Shown piece by piece: positions 6,421-16,015 of a DNA stretch of 23,490 bases. Origin of the DNA: a virus. The notes beneath the pieces were generated by a model. It saw only the letters and a list, made by a program, of their open reading frames with translations. It did no database searches and was not told the DNA's origin. Numbering within the stretch: position 1 is the stretch's first letter; each line of letters starts with the position of its first letter. The DNA is taken from positions 1 through 23,490 of IMG/VR virus record IMGVR_UViG_3300030109_003812. One strand, written 5' to 3'. The translations under genes were made by a program, and so were the position numbers.

Positions 6421-9400
6421 ATGCCTAAAAAAGTATACCATATAAAATCTTTTGAAGGTGGTATCAATAAAAAGGCTGACCCTAGAGATATAGAAAATAA
6501 TGAATTAGTAGAAGTTACTAATGCTAGTGTCTCTAATAAAGGTAGAATAGTACTATCAGGTGATGGTAAATCTTCATTTGTAACTGTAAACGCAGATAAT
6601 GTACCTGTTAGTCCTACCGACGGTCAAGACGGTCAAAATAGATTCCAAAATGAAACGCCCATATCATCAGGTCATGGGCTATTTTCGTTTACACATGACT
6701 ATGATTTTAATAATACAGACAGTATTGTTGAACCAAAAGAAGTTAGTACAGAATTTATATGTGTTAATGATGGTGCAGATATAGATATTTGGACAGATTA
6801 TATAAATCCTTTTGGTGGTTATGATAACTGGAAAGATTCTATTATATCTATGGGAACTGTACATAATACTGGCACAGATGGTGATAGTGAAGATTTGGTA
6901 GATTTAAAATGTGTTAAACCTATTTACTATAAAGCAGACAACGGTCTTAGAGTATGTGATGCTAATTTTGGAGAAGAAGAATTAAGCGCTTTAACAGCAG
7001 CAGCAATCACTTCAGATGCGACTGTAACATTTAATGTTGATGCAGGGCATGGATTAATTGTTGGAGAATATATCCAAATAGATTCAGAAGTAATGAAAGT
7101 GACAGTTTCAAATACTACTTCTTTAACTGTAGAAAGAGGACGTTTTGGAACTAAAATAGAAAATCATGATGACGACTCTAAAATATTTAAAATTAATGTG
7201 CCTAAAACATTTGCTCATATTAAACGTCCTATGCTTAAAAAGGCTGGAGCTAATGTAAATATTAATAGATGGGTTCAAGACATACAAGTTCCTGAAGCTC
7301 CTAAGTATGATGCATTAACTGTTTTTAGAACAAACATATTAGGCTTTAATGGTAGTAACTTAATATCAGATGGATTATATCCTGCAGAGCCTGAAAAAGT
7401 TCACCTTGGAGTTTCATTAAGTACAATAGAAACTGATGCTACATTAAATTTTAAAACAGGCGCTGTTGTTTCCGCAGACACAACAAGTACTGAAACTGTC
7501 ATTACTATTACATTAGCTGCAACAGCAACTCCTGATACATCAGTAGATGTTACTTCTGCTACTTATAACTTTGCTGTAGGTAAATTTATATCTATATCTG
7601 GAGCTACTGGTGATGGTGCTGCTTTAAATGGTGTTCATGAAGTTGTAGGTTTTGGTGACGGAACTGGAGAAGTAAAGGTTGCTGCAGACACAGATACTGT
7701 TGGTTATACGCAACTTGGGACTGAAATTGTAATACTTGAAGATGAAATAATAGATGATAATTTAAAAAATAAATATATATTAGGAATGTCATTTTTATAT
7801 GATGGTGGAGGTTCTGCGTTGCAAGAATCTAATGTTACTACAGCATTAGCTAATGATTCCGCTAACTTAATAAAACCTGACAATACATTTCCAGAAGTTA
7901 GCACTACAGTTCCTCATTGGAAAACAATGACTGGTACTGATGATGATATGACTTTACAGCTTGGGAGTGAGCTAATAACTACTACAAACAATAGAACTTT
8001 TGCAGGTGCTGGTGATTGGGCTAATTACGGAAGTTCTTCAACTCCTCCTTCAGTTTCAGGGGGTAGATTAGTATGTGTTACAAATGGTGATGGTGGTAAT
8101 GAAGGCGCTCAACTTCCTATTGTTCAGGTTGGTGATGGCAGTACAACATCAATTGTAGCAGGAAAGACTTACAGAATGTCTGCTAAATTAGACAATACAG
8201 CAGGAAAAACAACTCCTGATATAAATTTTTCTTTAGGCGGTACTCATGTTAACGTAACAGCATCTGATGGTTCTCCTAGTAATGGAACTATCGACACAAC
8301 TGAACAAGAATATTATGCAGATATTGTTCCTTCTGATAACACAACAGCAGTATATATTTATCAAACATCTGCTGATAATGATGCTACTACTACTTTTACT
8401 ATTGATGATGTTTCTATTAAAGAAGTTGCATCCCCTTTAGATACTAGTAATACTAATAATTTTGATTTTGTAAGTCCTGGAACTGTTACAAATAACGGTT
8501 ACAGAAATTGGATTTTTTACGAAACTGGAACAAGTGTTGTAGAGCAAGAAACAGAATATTATATTTCAGGAGCTATTTCTTATACAGGTAAAGTAGAAAC
8601 AGGTGACGATATTAGAATATATGTGGGAATTGGACCTTCACAAACGGATGTTAGCGCTGGAACTACTGCAGCTATACCATTAACAATATCTCAACCTACA
8701 AACCCTTTTACAGGTTTAATTGAATTTGCTGGAACTGCAACCTCTGGAAGCTCTATTGACGATTCTGTGCCAGTTGCTATACAATTTAGAAATAATACTG
8801 GTACTGATGAACTTGCTACTTTACATTCAATAAATGTTACAAAGAAAAACTTAACAACAATGTCTCAAACAAATGCTCTTGATTTAAGACAAGTAAAAGA
8901 TGTAGGTAAAAGTTATTTATCATTTTTATGTAATAATTCAAAAACAGGCCCATATTTTAGTATTACCCCTAATAATACTTGGAGTGAACGTATTGAAGGT
9001 TTTAGAATTTATATGAAACAAGTAGATATTATTGGTGGTGGGCTAGCTGATGAATGGACAATGCTTTATGATGTAGATTTAAAAGAAGGTACATACGTGA
9101 TGCACGCTAAAGATAGTGATGAAGAGTTATTAAGATTAGGGGATGTGCCTAGCAATGCGTGGGACGCAACCAACTCTACTGATAATAAAGCGCTTATAAC
9201 AGGAAATACTAAGGGAGACTCAATTAAAGTTCCTCCAATATCAACTTACGAATCAGAAAACGGTTATGAAGCAGATACAAATTTATCTGCAAGATATAAA
9301 TGTGTAGCAGTTGTTAAAAGAAAAGTTTTTATTGGTAATTTAAAAATTGGAGACAAAACATTTCCTGATAGAATGTTAAAATCAGATATTGATAGATTTG

Positions 9401-9924
9401 ACACTTTTCCAGATGATGGAACTCATTTTATTGACGTTGCTACATCTGATGGTGAAAGTATTGTAGCGTTAGAATCTACAGGAGATAAATTAATTCAATT
9501 TAAAGAAAAAACAGCATATGCTATTAGAGTAACATCAAGAGGTGAAGAATTAGCAGGAACTTGGGCAGGAGCAGGAGTTAAACATCCTTGTCAAATAGCA
9601 AAAACACCTAATGGAATTTTTTGGGTAAATGCTGAAGGTATTTATTTTTATGATGGAGATAAATTAAACAATGTTAGCTCTAATAAGTTTAGAATAAACA
9701 ATTGGTTAACTAATGAAGATTTTAAAAGACCTATTATTGTAGGTTACGATAAGTTTTCTAATAAAATAATTATACTAACAACAAATATTTCTGGTGCTGC
9801 TAGTAGTGGTTATATTTATGATATTAACAATGGAGCTATAACCCAACATGATAATTTATTTAATTGGTATGCATTATCTAATCCTACAGATACTATAATA
9901 GGTAACACAGAAACGGAGTTATAA
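6421..9924 (+). CDS. Tail nozzle (tail tubular B-like) protein with jelly-roll inserts
   Basis: This is a 1167-residue protein. The N-terminus FEGGINKKADPRDIENNELV (about residues 10-29) with GRIVLSGDG is typical of stabilisation/nozzle proteins of marine podoviruses. Residues about 190-258 form a small beta domain ending LTVERGRFGT...H. Residues about 338-440 form another beta domain. Residues about 524-670 look like a carbohydrate-binding jelly roll (SGGRLVCV..., VAGKTYRMSAKL, FTIDDVSIKEV), and about 675-812 like a second one. From about 820 the nozzle/beta-propeller part resumes: GFRIYMKQ, EWTMLYDVDL, STYESENGY, YKCVAVVKRKVFIGNL, DRMLKSDIDRFDTFP and GIFWVNAEGIYFYDG (about 1065). It would form the distal tube of the stubby tail. 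The inserts make it much longer than T7 gp12 (about 800 residues). The overall class is well supported by pattern; the sugar binding is inferred. Confidence 0.75.
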   Translation: MPKKVYHIKSFEGGINKKADPRDIENNELVEVTNASVSNKGRIVLSGDGKSSFVTVNADNVPVSPTDGQDGQNRFQNETPISSGHGLFSFTHDYDFNNTDSIVEPKEVSTEFICVNDGADIDIWTDYINPFGGYDNWKDSIISMGTVHNTGTDGDSEDLVDLKCVKPIYYKADNGLRVCDANFGEEELSALTAAAITSDATVTFNVDAGHGLIVGEYIQIDSEVMKVTVSNTTSLTVERGRFGTKIENHDDDSKIFKINVPKTFAHIKRPMLKKAGANVNINRWVQDIQVPEAPKYDALTVFRTNILGFNGSNLISDGLYPAEPEKVHLGVSLSTIETDATLNFKTGAVVSADTTSTETVITITLAATATPDTSVDVTSATYNFAVGKFISISGATGDGAALNGVHEVVGFGDGTGEVKVAADTDTVGYTQLGTEIVILEDEIIDDNLKNKYILGMSFLYDGGGSALQESNVTTALANDSANLIKPDNTFPEVSTTVPHWKTMTGTDDDMTLQLGSELITTTNNRTFAGAGDWANYGSSSTPPSVSGGRLVCVTNGDGGNEGAQLPIVQVGDGSTTSIVAGKTYRMSAKLDNTAGKTTPDINFSLGGTHVNVTASDGSPSNGTIDTTEQEYYADIVPSDNTTAVYIYQTSADNDATTTFTIDDVSIKEVASPLDTSNTNNFDFVSPGTVTNNGYRNWIFYETGTSVVEQETEYYISGAISYTGKVETGDDIRIYVGIGPSQTDVSAGTTAAIPLTISQPTNPFTGLIEFAGTATSGSSIDDSVPVAIQFRNNTGTDELATLHSINVTKKNLTTMSQTNALDLRQVKDVGKSYLSFLCNNSKTGPYFSITPNNTWSERIEGFRIYMKQVDIIGGGLADEWTMLYDVDLKEGTYVMHAKDSDEELLRLGDVPSNAWDATNSTDNKALITGNTKGDSIKVPPISTYESENGYEADTNLSARYKCVAVVKRKVFIGNLKIGDKTFPDRMLKSDIDRFDTFPDDGTHFIDVATSDGESIVALESTGDKLIQFKEKTAYAIRVTSRGEELAGTWAGAGVKHPCQIAKTPNGIFWVNAEGIYFYDGDKLNNVSSNKFRINNWLTNEDFKRPIIVGYDKFSNKIIILTTNISGAASSGYIYDINNGAITQHDNLFNWYALSNPTDTIIGNTETEL

Positions 9925-10856
9925 TGGCTAAAAACGACGAATCAAGCAAACCTTTTGACTCCTTTAGGCTAAATGTTCCTTTTCAGGACTCTTTTTTAAT
10001 TCCTAATTCAGGGGCTGATGCTGCGTCTACTATTCCAGGTGAACCTTTAATTGTAATGAGTAGTGGGGACAATGAAAATTTACCCGTAGAAGCTAACAAT
10101 ATGTTTAGAAGTAATATGATTATGTCTCGTAATGGTGGGCTTATTATGTATACTTCTACAGACCAAACATCAGCATTAGGAGATATATCAGTATGGGATG
10201 ATTCTTCTAGAGATTTATGGAATCATACTAAAGCAGCAGAAAAATTTAAAATAAGAACAAAAGATTTTGATTTTGACGATTCTCCTGTATCAGGCCCAAG
10301 TGTAAGAAAAAAAGTTTATAAAATTTATGTTACATTTAAATGTAATAATTATATATCAGGCGTAAAAGTAAATTATGCTACTAACGGTTCTAATAATTTT
10401 ACAGGAGAATTTGCAGATACAACATATTATACTAACGCAAAAGGTTTTGATTCATACAATGCTGGGACAAGTACTGGTCAATGGATAACAGTAGCATTAA
10501 AACCATCTTCTTCAATCAACAATGTTTACTCTATAGCTTTACAATTTTCTTACTCAAATGCTGGTCAAGTAGGAAAGCTAGCAGGACACACAGCATCAAA
10601 TAAAGTAACCCTTGCTTCAAATGCAAGTTCAACAGAAAATTTTTATAATGGTATGCCAATATTTTTTTATGGCGGTGACGGTTATGGTCAAATAAGAAAA
10701 ATAATAAGTTATGCTCAAAGTACTAAAATAGCAACTTTAAATTCTGCTTTATCTGTAAGCGCTAGTACATCTACTTTATATGATGTTGGATATATTCATT
10801 CATCATTTCAAATTAATGATATAGCTATAGTCTATAGAGAGAAAGCTGTTAAATAA
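9924..10856 (+). CDS. Tail protein, probable companion of the nozzle
   Basis: The 310-residue product is joined to the nozzle gene by a TAATG overlap. After a polar N-terminus it shows ENLPVEANNMFRSNMIMSRN and GLIMYTSTDQ. It then has the block IRTKDFDFDDSP...RKKVYKIYVTFK (about 110-135), which in my memory occurs inside nozzle/stabilisation proteins of related phages. This suggests the gene encodes a part of the propeller that is split off here or duplicated. The C-terminal third (NKVTLASNASSTENFYNGMP, then YGQIRKIISYAQSTKIATL) is a small beta domain common in phage tail proteins. It probably packs on the nozzle or fibre base. No enzyme motif is seen. Confidence 0.55.
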   Translation: MAKNDESSKPFDSFRLNVPFQDSFLIPNSGADAASTIPGEPLIVMSSGDNENLPVEANNMFRSNMIMSRNGGLIMYTSTDQTSALGDISVWDDSSRDLWNHTKAAEKFKIRTKDFDFDDSPVSGPSVRKKVYKIYVTFKCNNYISGVKVNYATNGSNNFTGEFADTTYYTNAKGFDSYNAGTSTGQWITVALKPSSSINNVYSIALQFSYSNAGQVGKLAGHTASNKVTLASNASSTENFYNGMPIFFYGGDGYGQIRKIISYAQSTKIATLNSALSVSASTSTLYDVGYIHSSFQINDIAIVYREKAVK

Positions 10857-12148
10857 TGGCAATTCCAGAACCAAGAGGAATAACAATAGGTAAAGGCACT
10901 CCACAAAACTCTGAAGGTCAAAATGGAGATATGACTATACGTTCATCTATAAGAGGTTTAAAGCTTTATGTTAAAGAATCTAATAAGTGGCATGGCATTG
11001 ATTTAGATATTGATTTAAAAAGTTTAGTAGGAACAATACAAAGATTAGAAAAAGAAGTTAAAAGGCTATCAAATAAAACAAATAATAGTCCTGTTGTAGA
11101 TAAAATATTATTAAGACAATCTGGTGGTTCGGCAGCAATTGGTATACAAAATAAGTCAGGTAATATAGCTTTTAGAAATTCAACTGATAGCGCAGATGCC
11201 TTGATTAATAATCCTAAAATTAGGGGCGCTCAAGACGGTAGTGATGTTAATCCAGTAATTGACACTCAAACATCTAATGAGGTTAGATTAGCCTACAATG
11301 ATGCTGCATCTCATTTTACTACAAGACTTATTCATGCAGCTACAGACACTTATGATAACAGATTATCTTTTTTTTCAGGTGCATCAGCTAGATGGTCTTT
11401 AGGTTTTAATGCTGACGCTCAAACTACTTTAAAAATAGCACAAGCAGCTAGCTTAGCATCTCCTGTTTTAGAATTAGACACAAATGGTAATTTATCCTGT
11501 ACTGGAGACTTAACTGTAACTGGAGCTGATATTACTGTAGGGGCTGACTCTGATGGTACAGATAGAAATATAACATTTGGTCACTCTACACTTAAAACAA
11601 TTATGGGAATTGATGATTCTGCAGACGCATTTGTTATTAATACAGATGCTTCATATGACGGTACACTTGCAAATAATTCGTTTTCAATAGATGCTAGTCA
11701 TAATGCAATTGTAGCAGGTTCATTAACTGCTGCATCGTTTAATCATTTTATGGATGTTAAATTACATATGTTTGTAACAACAGATGCTAACCAAGATTAT
11801 CTTCCATTTGGACCATCAAATATTGAAGGTAACTCTACTGGAGATTCTACTAATGATGATACATTATTTATTCCTCCATACGATGGAAAATTAATAAAAT
11901 TAGTAATTCATCATGCAAGTAGTACGGGAGATGCAGGAGCAACAAGAATAAATTTAAGAGTAAATGGCTCTAATAAAAGTTTTGTTCAAGTTACTTTATC
12001 TAACGAAACATCTGCTACTTTTGACTTTACAACATTAGCTGATGACCAAGTATCATTTAGTGCTGGCGATAGAGTAAGAATTAGCGTTGACCCTGCTACA
12101 AAATTAAGCTATACTACAGCTTCAAGCGTTTGGAGGTACACAATTTAA
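10856..12148 (+). CDS. Tail fibre protein
   Basis: This 430-residue protein is joined by TAATG overlap to the previous gene. It has an N-terminal anchor-like block (GITIGKGTPQNSEGQNGDMT, then RGLKLYVKESNKWHGIDLD) and a short coiled coil (about 49-75: SLVGTIQRLEKEVKRLSNK) of the kind that trimerises fibres. Next come beta-rich shaft repeats with typical fibre phrases (LELDTNGNLSCTGDLTVTGA, about 206-225). From about residue 295 there is a C-terminal globular domain (FNHFMDVKLHMF... PPYDGKLIKLVIHHAS... INLRVNGSNKSF) with a jelly-roll look. The C-terminal domain is the likely receptor-binding head. The ordering is classic for short tail fibres. The receptor is unknown. Confidence 0.75.
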   Translation: MAIPEPRGITIGKGTPQNSEGQNGDMTIRSSIRGLKLYVKESNKWHGIDLDIDLKSLVGTIQRLEKEVKRLSNKTNNSPVVDKILLRQSGGSAAIGIQNKSGNIAFRNSTDSADALINNPKIRGAQDGSDVNPVIDTQTSNEVRLAYNDAASHFTTRLIHAATDTYDNRLSFFSGASARWSLGFNADAQTTLKIAQAASLASPVLELDTNGNLSCTGDLTVTGADITVGADSDGTDRNITFGHSTLKTIMGIDDSADAFVINTDASYDGTLANNSFSIDASHNAIVAGSLTAASFNHFMDVKLHMFVTTDANQDYLPFGPSNIEGNSTGDSTNDDTLFIPPYDGKLIKLVIHHASSTGDAGATRINLRVNGSNKSFVQVTLSNETSATFDFTTLADDQVSFSAGDRVRISVDPATKLSYTTASSVWRYTI

Positions 12149-12151
12149 AAA

Positions 12152-12235
12152 ATGCTTGGAATATTTAAAAATATTTATTATGAATATTTAATTTATTTTT
12201 ATAAATTATATGCAAGATTTAAAGGAGAATTATGA
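12152..12235 (+). CDS. Possible 27-residue aromatic-rich small protein
   Basis: An ATG at 12152 opens a 27-codon frame, beginning MLGIFKNIYYEYLIYFYK and ending RFKGEL, that fills the gap between the fibre gene and the first ejection gene. Its TGA overlaps the downstream ATG as ATGA (12232-12235), the usual sign of translational coupling. The peptide is rich in Tyr, Phe, Leu and Ile with scattered Lys and could insert in or lie on a membrane. Against it, the nearest Shine-Dalgarno (GGAGG, 12132-12136) is about 15 bases away and the region is so AT-rich that the composition may be accidental. No family is recognised. Confidence 0.35.
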   Translation: MLGIFKNIYYEYLIYFYKLYARFKGEL

Positions 12236-13440
12236 GACAGCCATTTTCACTAGAGCAACAGGTTGCAGACCAAATAAGTACCAGCGAAGACATGATGAAA
12301 GATAGATATATTTCAGACATGACACAAACAGGTACAAAAACAATGAAAAATTTAGTCGAAAAAATGCAAAAGAAAGCTCAAAAAGGAGCTGGCTTATTTA
12401 AAGGTGGACTTGGCAAACTTCTTAAAACAGGACTAAATATTGGAATGGGAGCTTTAGGCCCATGGGGACAAGTTGCAAAGCTTGCTCTTACTGCTGCTGA
12501 CGCTGCAAAAAGACAAAAAGATTTAAAAAAGATGCAAAAAGATATAAAAAGTATGGGTGGAGTTCCAGCTCAATTTAAAGGAACTTTTTTAGAAAATTAC
12601 TTAAAAGGTGGAGCGGAAAGCAGTAAAGCTCAATTAGGAGAGATGCTAAAAGGAAGAAAAAAAGCAGCAGGAATATCAGATTTAATCGCTTTAGGTGGCG
12701 ACCTTATTTCAGTTGGAAAAGTAGCCCCAGAGTTATCATCATCATTAAAAGGGGCGGGCGCTAAAGTTAAAGATGTAGCTCAAGATGTAGGTCAAAAAGT
12801 AGGACAAAAAGCTAAAGATGCATTTCAAAGTGTTAAAGATAAAAGAATGCAATTTTTAAAAAAGGGCCAAGATGACTTTATGTATTATGGACCTGGTGGT
12901 GTTCCCGACCAAACAGATTCTGACTATCTACTTAATAGACTTTTTGCAAAAGCTGAAAAAGGTATAGTAGAGTATCCAGCAGCAGGTGGAGCTGAATCAT
13001 TAACGCCAGCTATTAGTAAAAATCTTGAAGAGTCTGTTATGTCAGACGCCCCTCTTAATAAGCTTTTTAATAAACTAGACCCAGATTATAAACATCTATA
13101 TGAGCCTGCTGATGTAATAGGGGGAGAATCTGTTGAAAAAGCAGCTGCCGATGTAATAGGTGGGCAAACTTTTGAAGCAAGTGATTTTTCACAAAAAATA
13201 GCTGCATTAGCTGAAAAAGCAGGAGGTAAATCAATTCCGTTTATGCCTGGAGGAGTAACTATCGACAAACTTAATCAGCCTTTAATGGGTCTGGGCGGAG
13301 ATAGTGCTTTAGGTCAAGCTTTATTTACACCATCTAATTATGCACCTTTCGCACAAGATTTGTATATGAATTATTTAACACAACCAGCTGGGGAGCCAGT
13401 AATAACTGAAGCTCAAGGTCCTAGCAGAAGATATTATTAA
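12232..13440 (+). CDS. Probable internal virion (ejection) protein A
   Basis: The 402-residue product has an AAAGGAG ribosome site. The N-terminal third is basic and helical. It contains a Gly/Ala/Leu-rich amphipathic stretch (about 55-90: KGGLGKLLKTGLNIGMGALG, then PWGQVAKLALTAAD) that could interact with membranes. A second A/G/K-rich helix region (about 175-200) has the repeated units DVGQKVGQKAKD. The middle and C-terminal parts are polar, with a short internal duplication ADVIGG[EQ] near 293 and 306 and a low-complexity end ...GPSRRYY. It is the first of five consecutive proteins with ejection-protein character after the fibre gene. It is likely packaged in the head and expelled with DNA. 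The role is inferred from position and composition. Confidence 0.5.
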   Translation: MRQPFSLEQQVADQISTSEDMMKDRYISDMTQTGTKTMKNLVEKMQKKAQKGAGLFKGGLGKLLKTGLNIGMGALGPWGQVAKLALTAADAAKRQKDLKKMQKDIKSMGGVPAQFKGTFLENYLKGGAESSKAQLGEMLKGRKKAAGISDLIALGGDLISVGKVAPELSSSLKGAGAKVKDVAQDVGQKVGQKAKDAFQSVKDKRMQFLKKGQDDFMYYGPGGVPDQTDSDYLLNRLFAKAEKGIVEYPAAGGAESLTPAISKNLEESVMSDAPLNKLFNKLDPDYKHLYEPADVIGGESVEKAAADVIGGQTFEASDFSQKIAALAEKAGGKSIPFMPGGVTIDKLNQPLMGLGGDSALGQALFTPSNYAPFAQDLYMNYLTQPAGEPVITEAQGPSRRYY

Positions 13441-13457
13441 GATAAAGGAGTTTTTAT

Positions 13458-14303
13458 ATGTATGACGATTGGGGTTATAGCCAAGAATATATGGACCAAC
13501 AGGAGCAAGGAAGCGTATCATCTGATTTCTTTCAGCAACCTAGCGCACAAACGTATGGAACTAACGTGGGGATGCAAGGTGGAGGTGGGCTTCTAGACTC
13601 CTTATTAACTCCAAGCTTTATGTCTGATGTACAAACAACTTTTATGCCAAAACAGTATAATATTGCTGCAGATGAATTTACTCCAGGAGTAAACGACCAA
13701 GCAACCTACGATGCTTTTCTTGAAATGCAAAAACAAGGCTATCAACCTACAAAAGAAATGGCTGATATGATGATGTTAACAGGGGATTATAAAAAAGAAG
13801 GCGCATTTATTAAAAATAAAAAAACAGGTGAGCTTATGACCAAAGAGCGGTATACTAACGAGTTAAAAAATATGATGAATGTTGACAGCGGTATGTTTTT
13901 AAGTGAGTCAGCTGCAGCTCCTAATATATTTTCTCAAGCATCTTTATCTCAAGCATTAGCAAGAAGTGGTGTAGAAGGCGGTAGAGCTGGAATGGCAAAA
14001 CCTATGAAATTATCTTCGCTAAGAGCAATAGACCCAGCAAGTTTTTCTGCTCAAGTTGGGCAAAGAAGAGGGTCGTTAGCTGACAAGTTGGTTGGACAAA
14101 GGCAGACTGCTGCTGCTACAGGTGGTGATTTTGCAGGTTACGGAGGAAGAGCTGCCGCTACAACTGCTGCAGAGGAAGCTTTTGAATCAGGTGTTCAAAA
14201 CATTTATGGTGATGTAGGAAGACAAAGAGGTCAAGCTCTTCAAGGTTTAGCTAAAGAATTAGCAGATTATCAAGGATTAATAAAAACAGTTCAAGGAGGC
14301 TAA
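13458..14303 (+). CDS. Probable internal virion (ejection) protein B
   Basis: The 281-residue product has an AAAGGAG site before the ATG. The N-terminus is Q-, Y- and G-rich (MYDDWGYSQEYMDQQEQ) and looks disordered. A helical K/M-rich region follows (about 85-150). The C-terminal half is an A-, G-, R- and Q-rich helix (about 190-281: SAQVGQRRGSLADKL..., YGGRAAATTAAEEAF), ending VQGG. Ala/Gln-rich helices like this occur in podoviral core/ejection proteins such as the T7 gp14 class, although no sequence identity can be claimed. It is probably part of the DNA-ejection apparatus made with its neighbours. Confidence 0.5.
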   Translation: MYDDWGYSQEYMDQQEQGSVSSDFFQQPSAQTYGTNVGMQGGGGLLDSLLTPSFMSDVQTTFMPKQYNIAADEFTPGVNDQATYDAFLEMQKQGYQPTKEMADMMMLTGDYKKEGAFIKNKKTGELMTKERYTNELKNMMNVDSGMFLSESAAAPNIFSQASLSQALARSGVEGGRAGMAKPMKLSSLRAIDPASFSAQVGQRRGSLADKLVGQRQTAAATGGDFAGYGGRAAATTAAEEAFESGVQNIYGDVGRQRGQALQGLAKELADYQGLIKTVQGG

Positions 14304-14304
14304 A

Positions 14305-16014
14305 TTGGTTAAAGTACTTCCGCCAGGAGCTAGTGTAAATCTTAATTTAGGCGCCGACCCATTTGATAGATTATTAAAAACTATTCAAGTTGCTTCACAA
14401 GTACAAGGTGCTTTTAATCAAGCTCAACTACAAAGAGATAGACGTGAAGCTATTAAAGAAGAATCTTATCAAACAATGATGTTAAACTCTATGAAGCTTG
14501 TAGATAATTCAGATATAGATAGTGTTTCTAAAGGGGAAGAATTTTTAAAACAAACAAGAGATAGATTTGTTAGTGAAAACCCTGAATTATCAGATAGAGC
14601 TGATGCATTTTATACAACTATTTTGTCTACAGCTATCGAGCCAATAAAAAAAACTCATTCAGATTTTAATCAATCTAAAAATGAAATAATGACTGGTATT
14701 GATAAAATGAACAATATGATACTAGGTGTTGATGGTAGCGGAAATTATGTATTTGATGGGACTGAACAAGAATTTAAAGATGAATTTACTAAAGCATCAA
14801 AGTTAATTAATAGATACAACTCAAAAGCCGCAGAATATAATAGTGTAATACCAGACGCTAATATGGAACTTGCAGAAAACACTTTAGGTTTAAGAAGTAT
14901 ACTAGAAAAACTTCCAAGCGATTTGATTGGGCTTTTTGATGAAAGTGAAAAAATGCTTTATTCTCAACTATTAAACAATCAAATAACAGAAGCATCATTT
15001 AATGCTGCTATACAGGCACATTATAATAAAACAACAGGTAGAGCGTTAAACCAAACTATGCCTTTACTGGGTAACGAAATGAAAAGTTTGTACCTTGATA
15101 GCTATATGCCTATTCACAACATTTATAATCAAATAGAAAAAAATGAAATACCATTATGGTCTGAGCTTACAGGGCCACAACGAGAATCAGCAAAAACTTA
15201 TATTGATGATAGTGGAGATGATTATATTTATGTTATAAATGATACCAAATATGACACAAAAACAAAAACATTAGATTTGTTGGATGCTCAAAAACAGAAT
15301 GTAATCAGAGAAATTGATAAAAAAGATGTGCGGTACAAAGAGTTAAATGCTAGAGCTACTGGTCAGCCAGATTCTTATGCTTCTCAATTAGAGTCTGACG
15401 GAAAATGGTTGTGGGAAAAAACTGACAAAACTTTAGGTGGGGATTTTACTTTTGGAGAAGATATTATTGAAAACAAAATTGTTCCAGAAGGGGAAAAAGA
15501 AATAGGCACAAATATTCTTTTAAAAAATAAAGAAGACTTTTCAAAATTAGGTATTGAAGTACCAGACAATTTAACTCAAGCTGATTTAGATAGAATAGAA
15601 GAAGAACTTTTAGAAATTTCTAACAATACACCTGATAGTAACTTTGTTAAATTACAATCTATAACAAGAGCAGCTCAAGCTTTAAGTAATGCTCAAATTG
15701 AATCTGAAGAAAACATAGTAACAGAAGAACCTGTTGCGCAACCTACTTTAACTGACAAACAGTTAGCTCAAGCTAAAAAACAATTTAAAAAATTCCAAGC
15801 TACATTCAAAAAACAAATAAACGATTTAAGAAAAGATATTGAAAATAGAAAAAAAACAGCAAATAGACTAACCTCTTTTAATAAAGAGTCCTTAGTAAAA
15901 CGTAAAAATGAAATGAATATAGAAATACAAAACTTAGAAAATCAATTAAGGCAAGCTGAGGATATATTAAAAAATACAGATATGAATACTTGGCTTAACA
16001 CTATAAGCAAATAA
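14305..16014 (+). CDS. Probable internal virion (ejection) protein C, coiled-coil
   Basis: The start is TTG at 14305, one base after the preceding stop. AAGGAGG at 14293-14299 supports it, and the next in-frame Met is more than 50 codons on. The 569-residue product is largely helical. It begins with a hydrophobic-polar helix (DPFDRLLKTIQVASQVQGAF) and has long polar helices through the middle. It ends in a strongly charged coiled coil (about 480-560: KQFKKFQATFKKQINDLRKD..., EIQNLENQLRQAEDILK). No enzyme motif is seen. Length, helicity and place between other ejection-type genes match podoviral core proteins (gp15 class), which line the DNA path in the capsid. The assignment is by context. 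Confidence 0.5.
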   Translation: MVKVLPPGASVNLNLGADPFDRLLKTIQVASQVQGAFNQAQLQRDRREAIKEESYQTMMLNSMKLVDNSDIDSVSKGEEFLKQTRDRFVSENPELSDRADAFYTTILSTAIEPIKKTHSDFNQSKNEIMTGIDKMNNMILGVDGSGNYVFDGTEQEFKDEFTKASKLINRYNSKAAEYNSVIPDANMELAENTLGLRSILEKLPSDLIGLFDESEKMLYSQLLNNQITEASFNAAIQAHYNKTTGRALNQTMPLLGNEMKSLYLDSYMPIHNIYNQIEKNEIPLWSELTGPQRESAKTYIDDSGDDYIYVINDTKYDTKTKTLDLLDAQKQNVIREIDKKDVRYKELNARATGQPDSYASQLESDGKWLWEKTDKTLGGDFTFGEDIIENKIVPEGEKEIGTNILLKNKEDFSKLGIEVPDNLTQADLDRIEEELLEISNNTPDSNFVKLQSITRAAQALSNAQIESEENIVTEEPVAQPTLTDKQLAQAKKQFKKFQATFKKQINDLRKDIENRKKTANRLTSFNKESLVKRKNEMNIEIQNLENQLRQAEDILKNTDMNTWLNTISK

Positions 16015-16015
16015 C

